In this document: piece by piece, positions 25,332 to 34,383 of the stretch
How positions within the stretch are numbered: the first letter of the stretch is position 1
Layout of the letters: every line of letters starts with the position of its first letter
Origin: REEB95 sp035934235
GTDB lineage: Bacteria > Pseudomonadota > Alphaproteobacteria > ATCC43930 > CGMCC-115725
DNA: 64,000 nucleotides
Assembly (NCBI GenBank): GCA_035934235.1
Contig: DASYYB010000029.1
Coordinates: forward strand, 62,001 to 126,000
Reading direction: 5' to 3'
The notes under the pieces: generated by a model
Databases searched by the model: none
Seen by the model: only the letters and a program-made list of their open reading frames with translations
What the model was told of the DNA's origin: nothing
Made by a program: the position numbers and the translations under genes

Positions 25332-26501
25332 TCATCCCTGGGTAACGCCGATTTGAGGCAGAAGTAAGAACATGCGACCCGAGGCCCGCAACGGCCCGGC
25401 CTGGGCCGCGGCAGCCGGGCCGGCGCCGCAGAACAGGTCGGCGCGCAACGGTCCTTTGATGGCGGCGCCGGTGTCTTGCGCAACCGCCAGCCGGCGTGTC
25501 GCGGCGCCATCTTGCGCCACGTCGAGCCACAATGGCGTCCCTAGCGGCACGAAGCGCGGATCGACGGCAACGCTGTGCTGCGGCGTGAGATCGACGCCTT
25601 CGGCGCCGAGCGGCGCGCCGCCCGCGAGTACACGAAAGAAAACGTAGGACGGATTTTCGTCCATCAGCGTCTTCGCGTCGGCCGGGTGCGCGCGCAGCCA
25701 GGCTTCGATCGACTGCATCGAGACGTGGTCGAGGGTCATCGCGCCGCGTTCGACGAGGAGCCGGCCGAGCGCGACATAGGCGCGGCCGTTCTCGCCGTCA
25801 TAGCCGATCTCGACCGTGCGGCCGTCCGGCAAGCGCACGCGGCCCGAGCCCTGGATTTGGAGAAAGAACAGGTCGATCGGATCGGCGGCGTAAAACAGCG
25901 CGAGACGGAATCGGTCGAGCGTGCCGCCTTCGATTTCGGCGCGCGTCCAGTAGGGTACGAGCTTGCCGTCGACGACACGGCCGGCGATGCGCTCGCCGCG
26001 CCACGACGGCCGGAAATCGCCGAGCGATACGCCAACCAGATCCGGCGGTCGCGCCAGGATCGGCACGCCGAAGCGCGCGCTCTTTTGGCGCGCGGCGACA
26101 ATCTCCGGTTCATAATAGCCGGTGACCAGCGCGTCGCTCTTGCCGTTGTCCGTCATGGCGAAGGGCGTGAAGGCGCTTTCGAAAAAACGCCGCGCCGCGT
26201 CGTCGGTCGGATGGTCGAGCGTTGCCGCCGTAGCGCACGGCTTGCGCCAGTCGCGGGCCAAGCCGGCGACGCCGAGGCTGGCGTCATCCGGCAGTTTTGC
26301 CAGCGTTGCACAGGAGCGCAGCAACGCCGACAACGCCGCGGCCTGGTCGCCGTTGCGCCAGCCGGGCAGATCGGAAAACGCGACGCGAGTCAGCGCAAGA
26401 TGCGGCGGTGGCGGCGCCTTGGGCGCGCACGCGCTCAGCAGGAAAAACAGCAACAGACCGGCGGCCGTCGCGGCGTCGCGCCGCAACCGGCGCTCAGCCA
26501 T
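25332..26501 (-). CDS. mltA: membrane-bound lytic murein transglycosylase A
   Basis: 389 residues. Outer-membrane lipoprotein (lipobox LLSAC, Cys25). The MltA domain includes VTGYYEPEI, then RSGRVRLPDG-like SGRVRLPDG, and the 3D domain at the C-terminus with the catalytic aspartate in VAQDTGAAIKG. It cleaves peptidoglycan glycan strands. It overlaps the upstream Tim44-like gene by eight bases, and the tim44-mltA pair next to secB is a conserved alphaproteobacterial arrangement. Confidence 0.95.
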   Translation of the reverse strand: MAERRLRRDAATAAGLLLFFLLSACAPKAPPPPHLALTRVAFSDLPGWRNGDQAAALSALLRSCATLAKLPDDASLGVAGLARDWRKPCATAATLDHPTDDAARRFFESAFTPFAMTDNGKSDALVTGYYEPEIVAARQKSARFGVPILARPPDLVGVSLGDFRPSWRGERIAGRVVDGKLVPYWTRAEIEGGTLDRFRLALFYAADPIDLFFLQIQGSGRVRLPDGRTVEIGYDGENGRAYVALGRLLVERGAMTLDHVSMQSIEAWLRAHPADAKTLMDENPSYVFFRVLAGGAPLGAEGVDLTPQHSVAVDPRFVPLGTPLWLDVAQDGAATRRLAVAQDTGAAIKGPLRADLFCGAGPAAAAQAGPLRASGRMFLLLPQIGVTQG

Positions 26502-27144
26502 GCGGCGCCGAAGTCGCGATCAGCGTCCAGTTGGGATCGCGCGCCCGGAGCGGCCGCGAGAACGTCCAGGCATCGACATGTTCTTCGACGGCGTTGCCGT
26601 CGCCATTCTGTTCGGAGACGATTTTGACCGTGACCAACGCGGTCGTGCCTTCGACCGCGCTGTCGACGATCTCGGCGCTCTTGATGCTGACCAGCGGGCT
26701 CGGCAGTTTGCCGCCGCCGCGCGCCTTGATCGCGCCGATAAAGCTGTCGAGCACGTTGGGCGCGAGCAGCGGCCGGAGCGCCGCAACGTCGCCGGCAGCG
26801 AAGGCGTTGACCACGATCTCGAACGCGCCGCGCGCGCCTTTGAGGAATGCGCTCACGTCGAACGAGGCGTCCGCGGCCTTGATCGCGCCGGCGCCTGGCG
26901 TCTTGGTCGCGGCGGGCGCGTTAGCGACCGGCGTCGCCTGGCCCTCGATCACCGGGCCCTGGGCTGCGTCGGACGCGGCGAACGGCGACGGACGCGGCGG
27001 CGGTGCCGGACGCGGCGCGAACGGATCGATGCGCTTTTCCGTTCCGGTGCGGCGGCCGAGTACGCTCCGAAGCCGCAGCACCAGGAATGCTGCGACCGCC
27101 GCGAACACGATGATCTCGAAGAGCTGCAAATCACCACCGTTCAT
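26494..27144 (-). CDS. Tim44/TimA-like membrane-anchored protein
   Basis: 216 residues from the ATG at 27144. One N-terminal membrane anchor (FEIIVFAAVAAFLVLRLRSVLG), a Pro/Ala-rich linker, then a Tim44 C-terminal-like domain (FLKGARGAFEIVVNAFAAGD and on to VDAWTFSR). Bacterial relatives of mitochondrial Tim44 are inner-membrane proteins of uncertain function. Divergent from secB across 114 bp and overlapping mltA. Confidence 0.88.
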   Translation of the reverse strand: MNGGDLQLFEIIVFAAVAAFLVLRLRSVLGRRTGTEKRIDPFAPRPAPPPRPSPFAASDAAQGPVIEGQATPVANAPAATKTPGAGAIKAADASFDVSAFLKGARGAFEIVVNAFAAGDVAALRPLLAPNVLDSFIGAIKARGGGKLPSPLVSIKSAEIVDSAVEGTTALVTVKIVSEQNGDGNAVEEHVDAWTFSRPLRARDPNWTLIATSAPHG

Positions 27145-27258
27145 GGCTGCTAGATAGGCCCGCGATGGCAAAAGGGCAAGGTTGCCGGTTGTGCCGGCTG
27201 GCGATCCATGGTAGCGACCGCGCTACAGGAATAACGTCAAATTAAGGCGAGGCTGACG

Positions 27259-27759
27259 ATGGCCGATAAGGACAACGGCGCGGGCGCGACGGCGGCCGCC
27301 AGCGCGGGCGAGGCCGAGCCCGGCCGCGCGTTGACGATCAATGCGCAGTACATCAAAGACCTTTCGTTCGAGAATCCGCGGGCGCCGCTGAGTCTGATGC
27401 AGCCGCAACCGCCCGAACTTCAGGTCAATGTCGATGTCCGCGCCGGCGCGCTTGGCGGCGACCGTTATGAGGTCGTGCTCGTCATCCACGCGCGCGCCAC
27501 CGCCAAGAACGAGACGCTGTTCGTCGTCGAACTGGCCTATGGCGCAGCGGTGACGCTGACCAATATCCGCCAGGAAGACATGCCGCAGGCATTATTGGTC
27601 GAGACGCCGCGGCTGCTCTTCCCGTTCGCGCGGGCGATCGTCGCCGACGCGACACGCGACGGCGGCTTCCCACCGGTGTTCATGCAGCCGATCAATTTCA
27701 GCGAGCTGCTGCGCCGGCAAGCCACGACGCAAACCCAGGCACCCGCCGCCAACGCCTAA
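27259..27759 (+). CDS. secB: protein-export chaperone SecB
   Basis: 166 residues; cytoplasmic tetrameric chaperone that keeps preproteins unfolded and hands them to SecA. Family core YIKDLSFENPRAP, VVELAYGAAVTL and LLFPFARAIVADATRDGGFPP (core 20 residues) with PVFMQPINF. N- and C-termini are Ala/Gln-rich extensions. It is convergent with dnaQ and the two overlap by four bases. Confidence 0.97.
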   Translation: MADKDNGAGATAAASAGEAEPGRALTINAQYIKDLSFENPRAPLSLMQPQPPELQVNVDVRAGALGGDRYEVVLVIHARATAKNETLFVVELAYGAAVTLTNIRQEDMPQALLVETPRLLFPFARAIVADATRDGGFPPVFMQPINFSELLRRQATTQTQAPAANA

Positions 27760-28424
27760 TTCTGCCAGATCGGCGCCTTGAGTTTCGCCACCAGCGCCGC
27801 GTGGCTGGCGAGTTCATCGGCGCTCGGCACATAAGGCCGCGGCACACGCGCCGGCCGCTCGCTGGCGGCGCGGCTCGCCGCCTTCACCGCCTGCGCGCCG
27901 AGATCGAGCGCCGACTGCCGCCCGCCGACCAGCTCGAGATAGACCTTGGCCAGCAGCTCGCAGTCGAGCTTGGCGCCGTGCTTGTCGCGCGCCGACAGAT
28001 CGATCGCGAAGCGGCGGCAGAGCGCGTCGAGGCTGGCCGGCGCGCCCGGAAAGCGCTTGCGCGCCACCTCGAGCGTGTCGACGACCCGGCCGGTGAACGG
28101 CGGGAGGTCGAGCCGTTTGAGTTCGGCGTTGATGAATCCGAGATCGAAGCCGGCATTGTGCGCGACGATCGGCGCGTCGCCGACGAACGCGACAAACGCG
28201 GTCGCGATCGCGGCGAACGGCTCATGCTGGCGCAGGAAATCATCGCCCAGCCCGTGCACCGCCTCGGCTTCGGCGGTCATCGCGCGCTCGGGATTGACGT
28301 AGCGGTGGAAAACCTTGCCGGTCGGCAGATGGTTGTGCAGCTCGATGCAGGCGATTTCGACGATGCGATGCCCGCTGGCCGGGTCGAGGCCGGTCGTTTC
28401 GGTATCGAGGACGATCTCGCGCAT
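27756..28424 (-). CDS. dnaQ: DNA polymerase III epsilon subunit (proofreading exonuclease)
   Basis: 222 residues, DEDDh exonuclease: Exo I DTETTGL with Asp7 and Glu9, Exo II HNAGFDLGFINAEL, Exo III KHGAKLDCELLAKVY with the catalytic His before Asp. Proofreads the replicase. Member of the chain ppsR-maf-aroE-coaE-dnaQ reading away from the proposed origin. Confidence 0.96.
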   Translation of the reverse strand: MREIVLDTETTGLDPASGHRIVEIACIELHNHLPTGKVFHRYVNPERAMTAEAEAVHGLGDDFLRQHEPFAAIATAFVAFVGDAPIVAHNAGFDLGFINAELKRLDLPPFTGRVVDTLEVARKRFPGAPASLDALCRRFAIDLSARDKHGAKLDCELLAKVYLELVGGRQSALDLGAQAVKAASRAASERPARVPRPYVPSADELASHAALVAKLKAPIWQN

Positions 28425-28430
28425 CGCGGT

Positions 28431-29048
28431 TCAGTCTGAACCGTCGGATTCACCGCCGCAAGGCGCTTGCAGCGTCGCCACAATGCGCGCCAGCGCGCGC
28501 CGCGTCGCCGCACGGCCGAGACCGGACGGCACGGCAAAATCGGCGCGCGCGCGCTTGACGCGATCGGGCAGTTGCTGCGCCAGGATGGCGCGCAGACGTT
28601 TGGCGTCCATGCCGGGCCGACGCAACACGCGTTGGCGTTGCAACGCCGCCGGCGCCCACATCACCGCGACGGCGTCGCAGCGGCGCTCGCCGCCGGTCTC
28701 GTAAAGCAATGGGATGTCGAGCACCACGAGCGGCGCGCGGCGCGCGCGCATGCGGCGCAGAAAGGCCTTTTCCTGCCGCCGTACCAGTGGATGGAGAATC
28801 GCCTCGAGACGCTTGAGCGCGCTGGGCTTGCCGAAAACCAGCTTGCCGAGCTTCGGGCGCGACACGCCCTTGCCCGCCTTGGCCGAAGGAAAGGCGCGGA
28901 CGACCGCCTTCACCGCCGCGCCGCCCGGCGCCAGCAGCGCATGCACCGCACGATCGGCGTCGTAAACCGGGACGCCGAGATCGGTCAGCAGCGCCGCTGC
29001 CGTGCTTTTGCCCATGCCAATGCCGCCGGTGAGGCCGAGGATTTTCAT
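28431..29048 (-). CDS. coaE: dephospho-CoA kinase
   Basis: 205 residues; last step of CoA synthesis. P-loop GLTGGIGMGKST (5-16), then DADRAVH and VLDIPLLYETGGE, all family motifs. Six bases before dnaQ and four after aroE in the same chain. The C-terminal 20 residues (CGGESDGSD end) are dispensable-looking. Confidence 0.96.
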   Translation of the reverse strand: MKILGLTGGIGMGKSTAAALLTDLGVPVYDADRAVHALLAPGGAAVKAVVRAFPSAKAGKGVSRPKLGKLVFGKPSALKRLEAILHPLVRRQEKAFLRRMRARRAPLVVLDIPLLYETGGERRCDAVAVMWAPAALQRQRVLRRPGMDAKRLRAILAQQLPDRVKRARADFAVPSGLGRAATRRALARIVATLQAPCGGESDGSD

Positions 29049-29052
29049 CGTA

Positions 29053-29877
29053 TCACCGCATCGTCGCGAGCACGGCCTGGCGCAATGCCGGCGTGACCGC
29101 GGGCATTACGCCGAACCACAAATGGAAGCCCGGCCGACCCTGGTGCAGCAGCATGCCGAGTCCGTCGACGATCCGGTTGCCGCGCGCTTTCGCCGCCTTG
29201 AGCAGCGCGGTTTCCAGCGGCGCATAGACAATGTCGTTGACCACGGCGGTCGTCGGCAGCCGCGCCAGGTCGAGCTCAAGCGGCGGATTTTTGTCCATGC
29301 CGAGACTGGTGGCGTTGACCACGAGCGCGGCACCGTCGAGCGCGGCCGCGCGCCGCTCCCATGGCACCGGTTCGATTGCGCCGCCGAAGCTGCGGGCGAG
29401 CGTGCGGGCGCGATCGAGCGAACGGTTGGCGAGGCGGATCTCCGGCGCGCCCGCCGCGCCGAGCGCGTCGACGATGGCGCGTGCCGCACCACCGGCGCCG
29501 AGCACAACGGCTGGCCCGGCTTTGACATCGAAGTCCGGCACCGCCGTCCGGAGATTCTCGAGAAAGCCGAAGCCGTCGGTGTTGAAACCGGCGAGCTTGC
29601 CGTGCTCGACCGCGATGGTGTTGACCGCGCCGATGCGGTGCGCGGCGGCGTCGATCCGATCGAGCTGCGCCAGCGCGGCCTCTTTATGCGGAATCGTCAG
29701 ATTGCAGCCGCGCCAATCGTCGGTCTTGAGCCGCGCCAACGCCGCCGGCAGAGCTTCCGGCTGCACCGCCAGGCGCGTGTATTCGCCGGCGATGCCGTGG
29801 GCCTTGAGCCAGTAACCGTGCAGCGCCGGTGACAGCGAATGCGCGATCGGCCAGCCCATGACGCAAGCCTTCATCAT
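29053..29877 (-). CDS. aroE: shikimate dehydrogenase
   Basis: 274 residues; NADPH-dependent fourth step of the shikimate pathway. Motifs: SLSPALHGYWL at the substrate site, NLTIPHKEAA with the catalytic lysine, GFNTDGFGF, and the nucleotide loop VLGAGGAARAI. Two ATGs stand in tandem; the first (29877) overlaps the maf stop as ATGA and is used here. Confidence 0.96.
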   Translation of the reverse strand: MMKACVMGWPIAHSLSPALHGYWLKAHGIAGEYTRLAVQPEALPAALARLKTDDWRGCNLTIPHKEAALAQLDRIDAAAHRIGAVNTIAVEHGKLAGFNTDGFGFLENLRTAVPDFDVKAGPAVVLGAGGAARAIVDALGAAGAPEIRLANRSLDRARTLARSFGGAIEPVPWERRAAALDGAALVVNATSLGMDKNPPLELDLARLPTTAVVNDIVYAPLETALLKAAKARGNRIVDGLGMLLHQGRPGFHLWFGVMPAVTPALRQAVLATMR

Positions 29878-30476
29878 GGCGCGAGCAGGCCGCCATCGCG
29901 CAGAAAATCGAGCAGCGGCAGCAGCGGCAGGCCGAGAATGGCAAAATGGTCGCCTTCGACTGCGGCCATGAGCTGAATGCCGCGGCCCTCGATTTGGTAG
30001 GCGCCGACCGAGGCGAGGACGGAATCGCCGGCGTCGGCAAGATAGGCGTCGAGGAATTCGTGGCTGAACCGCCGCATGGTCAGCGCCGGTTGTTCGAGCG
30101 CGTGCCAGACCACGGCGCCGTTCTTGACCAGCACGGCCGCCGTTGCCAGCACGTGGCGCTGGCCGCGCAGCGCAATCAACTGGGTCCGCGCCGCCGCGCG
30201 GTCCGCCGGTTTGTCGAACCATTGCCCGTCGCACACCAGAATCTGGTCGGCACCCAGCACCAGCGCGCCCGGCATCCGGCCTGCGACGCGTTGGGCTTTG
30301 GCCTCGGCGAGTTTGAGGGCGCAGGTACCGGCGTCGGCGCCTTCGGCTTTGCACGCCGCCTTGATCGGCGCCTCGTCGATATCGGCGGGCTCGATCGTCG
30401 GCTTGAGGCCGGCATCGGTGAGCAGCCGCGCCCGTGTCGGGCTTGCCGAAGCCAACACGAGCTCGGGTGGCTTCAT
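29874..30476 (-). CDS. Maf family nucleotide pyrophosphatase
   Basis: 200 residues, Maf/YceF-type house-cleaning pyrophosphatase: LVLASASPTRARLL, then VLGADQILVCDG, FSHEFLDAYL and YQIEGRGIQLM. It hydrolyses modified or non-canonical nucleoside triphosphates. Overlaps ppsR by four bases upstream and aroE by four downstream. Which Maf subfamily cannot be told by eye. Confidence 0.92.
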   Translation of the reverse strand: MKPPELVLASASPTRARLLTDAGLKPTIEPADIDEAPIKAACKAEGADAGTCALKLAEAKAQRVAGRMPGALVLGADQILVCDGQWFDKPADRAAARTQLIALRGQRHVLATAAVLVKNGAVVWHALEQPALTMRRFSHEFLDAYLADAGDSVLASVGAYQIEGRGIQLMAAVEGDHFAILGLPLLPLLDFLRDGGLLAP

Positions 30477-31294
30477 GCGTCCTCGACGCCGCGTTTTCGC
30501 GCCAGCAGCTTGAGCACCGCCGCGGCGGTCTCTTCGATCGAGCGGCGCGTCACATCGATCACCGGCCATTCGTGCTCGGTGAACAACCGGCGCGCGCTGG
30601 CGACTTCGATGCGGACCGCCTCGATGTCGACATAGTCGCCGCGATCTTCCTGTTTGAGTTGGACCAGCCGGTTGCGCCGAACCTGGATCAGGCGCTCGGG
30701 ATCGTTGGTCAGGCCGACGACCAGCGGCCGTGTCAGGCCGAACAGCTCGGGCGGCGGGTCGGCGCCAGGTACGAGCGCGACGTTGGCGGCCTTGATGCCG
30801 CGATTGGCAAGGTAGATGCAGGTCGGCGTTTTCGAGGTGCGCGAGACGCCGACGAGGACGACATCGGCGTCGTTCCAGCCCCAGGCCGATTGGCCATCGT
30901 CGTGATTCAAGGCGAACGTCATGGCGTCAATGCGCTGGAAATATTCGCTGTCGAGCAGATGCTGCCGGCCGGGCTGACCGCGCGCCTGACTCCCGAGATA
31001 AGCGGCAAGGGCGCCGATCACCGGATCGAGCACCGGGATCGCCGGGACCTGGAGCTTGCGGCAGCCCTCGACCAACGGCGTGCGTAGGGTCTCGTCGACC
31101 AACGTGTAGAGCACGACGCCGGGATTGGCGTTGACGCCGCTGATCACCCGCTCGACCTGGGCCTTGGTGCGCATCATCGACCAGATATGCTCGATCGCCT
31201 CGCTATTCTCAAACTGCACCAGACACGCACGCGCGACCGAATGCACCGTATCGCCGGTTGAGTCCGAGACCAGATGAAGATGGAAGCGCGTCAT
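30473..31294 (-). CDS. pyruvate,phosphate dikinase / PEP synthase regulatory protein (DUF299)
   Basis: 273 residues; bifunctional kinase/pyrophosphorylase family that controls PEP synthase or pyruvate phosphate dikinase by phosphorylating a threonine. N-terminus FHLHLVSDSTGDT and P-loop GVSRTSKTPTCIYLANRG (core) are the family signature. It is the first gene on the left of the 388-bp gap facing hemE, the position it occupies beside the chromosomal origin in Caulobacter and Rickettsia. Confidence 0.93.
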   Translation of the reverse strand: MTRFHLHLVSDSTGDTVHSVARACLVQFENSEAIEHIWSMMRTKAQVERVISGVNANPGVVLYTLVDETLRTPLVEGCRKLQVPAIPVLDPVIGALAAYLGSQARGQPGRQHLLDSEYFQRIDAMTFALNHDDGQSAWGWNDADVVLVGVSRTSKTPTCIYLANRGIKAANVALVPGADPPPELFGLTRPLVVGLTNDPERLIQVRRNRLVQLKQEDRGDYVDIEAVRIEVASARRLFTEHEWPVIDVTRRSIEETAAAVLKLLARKRGVEDA

Positions 31295-31682
31295 GTGTGT
31301 CGAACCTGGGGAAGAAATCCGGTCTGTACCTGGGTCGAACCGCCATCGCGGTAATTACACCCATCACTCGAAATTCGTTCCACAACGCTATTGCCTGCGG
31401 ATAGTTCAGCGGAACGCTCCGCGATCTGGGAAAGACGCTGCCATAGAATTCCGCTTTCCATGATTTCCCCGCTTTTTCGTCTGCGGTTATCGACTGATTT
31501 AATCGTGGTGTTTGCTGCGAACGGCCATCTTATGCGCGTCTTATACCGGGTTCGCATACCAGACTGGCCGTTTGCATCCGACCATTGGGGATAGTTCGTG
31601 AACGACCTTAATCCCCCACTCGCCACCAACCAACTACCTTCACTACCTTTAGATTCTAAGATGAACAAGGTAAGAGCACGGG
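31295..31682. other. candidate chromosomal replication origin region (oriC)
   Basis: The 388-bp non-coding gap between divergent ppsR and hemE, visibly richer in A+T than its neighbours, with gene orientation switching from leftward (dnaQ to ppsR) to rightward (hemE to the glycosyltransferase). In Caulobacter and Rickettsia the origin lies between these same genes. No perfect TTATCCACA box is present; the best matches are 7/9: TTATCGACT (31487-31495), and on the minus strand CTATCCGCA (31396-31404) and CTATCCCCA (31586-31594). GGATAGTTC is repeated at 31399 and 31589. The gap must also hold both promoters. Confidence 0.5.
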
Positions 31683-32705
31683 ATGACGGTGCCCAAACCA
31701 TTACTCATCACGTTGCAGGGCCAAAGCATCCAGCCGGTGCCGCTGTGGCTAATGCGTCAGGCCGGGCGATATCTGCCGGAATATCGTCAGCTGCGGGAGC
31801 GGGCGGGCGGATTTCTCGAATTGTGCCTGACGCCCGAGTTTGCCGCTGAAGCGACGCTACAGCCGATCCGGCGGTTCGGATTCGATGGCGCCATTCTCTT
31901 CTCGGATATTCTGATCATCGCCAAGGCCCTGGGCCGCGCGGTTGCGTTTCGCGACGGCGACGGCCCAAGCCTGCCGCCATTGACAGATGTGGATGGCCTG
32001 ACGCCGCAACCAGACGCATTGGTCCTAGCGCCGGTTTATGCGGCGCTCAAAAACGTCAAAGCGGCGCTGCCACCATCGACAACGTTGCTCGGCTTTGCCG
32101 GCGGACCATGGACGGTCGCCGCGTATGCGATCGATGGCAGCGGCCGGACACAGTTCACCAAGGCGCGAGCCCTGGCGAACGACAGTCCGGCCGCGCTCGA
32201 TGCGATTGTCACGCGATTGGGTGACGCGACGGCCGCGCATCTGATCGCGCAGATCGATGCCGGTGCCGATGCCGTGCAGATCTTCGACAGTTGGGCCGGG
32301 CTGTTACCGCCGGAGCAGTTCAGGCGCTTTGTCATTGCACCGACGCGGCGGGTCGTTGCCGCAATCCATGCCCGTCATCCCCACACCCCCGTCATCGGCT
32401 TTCCGCGCAATGCCGGCCCGCTCTACGAAGCCTATTTCGCCGAAACCGGCGTCAATGCCCTGTGCATCGACCAGCATGTTCCGCTCGCACAGGCATGCGC
32501 GCTCCAAGCGCACGGCCCAGTGCAGGGCAATCTCGATCCGACGGTTTTGGTGGCCGGCGGCGCGGCGCTCGACCGCGCCGTCGGCGATATCCTCACGGCG
32601 CTCGGTCAGCGGCCTTTCGTCTTCAACCTCGGCCATGGCATCCTGCCGGAAACGCCGCTCGCACATGTGGAGCGGCTGGTGCGGCTGGTGCGTGGGGGAC
32701 CATGA
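31683..32705 (+). CDS. hemE: uroporphyrinogen decarboxylase
   Basis: 340 residues; converts uroporphyrinogen III to coproporphyrinogen III. Signature PVPLWLMRQAGRYLPEYRQL (substrate-binding arginines) and GFAGGPWTVAAYAIDG are present, and the C-terminus has FNLGHGILPETP. First gene of hemE-hemH-hemJ; its stop overlaps the hemH start as ATGA. Confidence 0.97.
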   Translation: MTVPKPLLITLQGQSIQPVPLWLMRQAGRYLPEYRQLRERAGGFLELCLTPEFAAEATLQPIRRFGFDGAILFSDILIIAKALGRAVAFRDGDGPSLPPLTDVDGLTPQPDALVLAPVYAALKNVKAALPPSTTLLGFAGGPWTVAAYAIDGSGRTQFTKARALANDSPAALDAIVTRLGDATAAHLIAQIDAGADAVQIFDSWAGLLPPEQFRRFVIAPTRRVVAAIHARHPHTPVIGFPRNAGPLYEAYFAETGVNALCIDQHVPLAQACALQAHGPVQGNLDPTVLVAGGAALDRAVGDILTALGQRPFVFNLGHGILPETPLAHVERLVRLVRGGP

Positions 32706-33715
32706 CGCGAACGGCGGTGGTGCTGTTCAACCTGGGCGGTCCGGATTCGTCGGCGGCGGTCAAGCCCTTCCTCTTCAACTTGTTCTACGACCCGGCGATC
32801 ATCGCCCTGCCAAATCCGCTGCGGTGGCTGTTGGCGCGCGGCATTGCGCATCGGCGCGCGCCGCTGACGCGACAGATCTACGCCCAGATCGGCAACGCCT
32901 CGCCGCTGCGTACCAACACGCGGGCGCAGGCCGAGGCGCTGCGCGCCACGCTCGGCGACGGCTATCGTGTCTTCATCGCCATGCGCTATTGGCATCCGCG
33001 GGCCAATGCCACCGCCGCCGAGGTGAAGGCCTGGCAGCCGGACGAGATCGTGCTGCTCCCGCTCTACCCGCAATTCTCCGGCACGACCACGGCATCGTCG
33101 CTCGCCGACTGGCGGGAAGCCGCAGCCAAGATTGGTCTCAAAGCGAAGGAGCGCGTCGTCTGCTGTTATCCAACCGAACGCGGCTTCGCCACCGCGGTGG
33201 CGCGCGGCATCGCAGCGGAGCTCACCAACGTGCCGCCCGACGCCAAGGTGCGCGTGCTGCTGTCGGCGCATGGACTGCCGCTGCGCGCGCTCGGCCGCGG
33301 CGATCCCTATCAATGGCAGATCGAAGCCACCGCCGCCGCCGTACGCGCTGCCGTACGCCAGCCCGAGCTCGACATGCGGGTGTGTTATCAAAGCCGCGTT
33401 GGGCCGCTCAAATGGTTGAGCCCGTCGACCGAGCACGAGATCCGCCAAGCCGGCGCCGACGGCTTCGGCATCGTTGTCGCGCCGATCGCGTTCGTCTCCG
33501 AGCATTCGGAGACGCTGGTCGAGCTCGACCGCGATTACCGCAAGCTCGCGCGTGCCGCCGGCGTGCCGTTTTATTACCGCGCACCGACGGTCGGTACGGC
33601 GCCCGAATTCATCGGCAGCCTCGCCCGGCTGGTGCGTGCAGCGGCGGCGCCCGGCGCCGGCCGGCGCAATTGCCCAGAGGGTTTCAGCCAATGTCCGGCG
33701 ATGGCGACGTCATGA
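32702..33715 (+). CDS. hemH: ferrochelatase
   Basis: 337 residues; inserts iron into protoporphyrin IX. Signature LFNLGGPDS at the start, LLPLYPQFSGTTTAS, the metal-site histidine in LLSAHGLPL and the SEHSETLVELD helix. The C-terminus contains RRNCPEGFSQCPA; some proteobacterial ferrochelatases bind a [2Fe-2S] cluster with C-terminal cysteines, but the full ligand set cannot be confirmed here. The end overlaps hemJ. Confidence 0.96.
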   Translation: MTRTAVVLFNLGGPDSSAAVKPFLFNLFYDPAIIALPNPLRWLLARGIAHRRAPLTRQIYAQIGNASPLRTNTRAQAEALRATLGDGYRVFIAMRYWHPRANATAAEVKAWQPDEIVLLPLYPQFSGTTTASSLADWREAAAKIGLKAKERVVCCYPTERGFATAVARGIAAELTNVPPDAKVRVLLSAHGLPLRALGRGDPYQWQIEATAAAVRAAVRQPELDMRVCYQSRVGPLKWLSPSTEHEIRQAGADGFGIVVAPIAFVSEHSETLVELDRDYRKLARAAGVPFYYRAPTVGTAPEFIGSLARLVRAAAAPGAGRRNCPEGFSQCPAMATS

Positions 33716-34167
33716 GCTGGCTTGCGCCCTACTACTCCTGGCTCAAGGCGCTGCACATCCTGAGCGTCATCGCCTGGATGGCCGGCATGCTCTATCTGCC
33801 GCGACTGTTCGTTTATCACGCGGGTAGCGAGCCGGGCTCGCCGACGTCGGAGACCTTCAAGACCATGGAGCGGCGTCTTTACCGCGCGATCATGATTCCG
33901 GCGATGATCGCGACTTGGCTGTTCGGTATTGGCCTGACAGTCACCGGCACATTCACCGGTGTCGTCGTGTGGACGACGTTCTGGCTCTACGCCAAGCTGC
34001 TGCTGGTCGTGGCGATGACGTGGTTGCACACGGTCTTCGGCCGCTGGCAGCGCGCGTTCGCAGCCGACGCGCGGCCGTACGGCCCCGGTTTTTATCGCGC
34101 GATCAACGAAGTGCCGACGCTGCTGCTGATCGGCATCGTCATCCTGGCGGTGGTAAAGCCGTTTTAG
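33712..34167 (+). CDS. hemJ: protoporphyrinogen oxidase HemJ
   Basis: 151-residue inner-membrane protein with four spans, HemJ/UPF0093 family. LKALHILSVIAWMAGMLYLPRLFVYH (first 20 residues diagnostic) holds the conserved His and Arg, and later RAINEVPTLLLIGIVILAVVKPF ends the protein. It supplies the penultimate haem step in bacteria lacking HemG/HemY. The ATG at 33712 overlaps the hemH stop as ATGA; an in-frame ATG at 33691 with GAGG upstream is the alternative. Confidence 0.94.
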   Translation: MSWLAPYYSWLKALHILSVIAWMAGMLYLPRLFVYHAGSEPGSPTSETFKTMERRLYRAIMIPAMIATWLFGIGLTVTGTFTGVVVWTTFWLYAKLLLVVAMTWLHTVFGRWQRAFAADARPYGPGFYRAINEVPTLLLIGIVILAVVKPF

Positions 34168-34383
34168 CCGGGCACGCGCTCAAAGCGCGTTTGACTCAGA
34201 CGCGGGTTTTGGCTAAGGGATTGAGCGGAAGACCGGCCTATCTCCGGCTCTCGTCTTTTCATCTGCATCGCTGATCCGCGCGCGGCCCGAGCCAGGACCG
34301 TCCGCTCTTCCGGTGAACCGATCCTTCCGGCCCACGGGCCGCACCCCTCCCGCCGCTGTTTTGACTTGCGAAAGCCGCAACCG

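Noticed and set aside
31381..31500. TTATCGACT and CTATCCGCA as proven DnaA boxes
   Set aside because: Each has two mismatches to TTATCCACA; they are kept only as weak support for the origin call.
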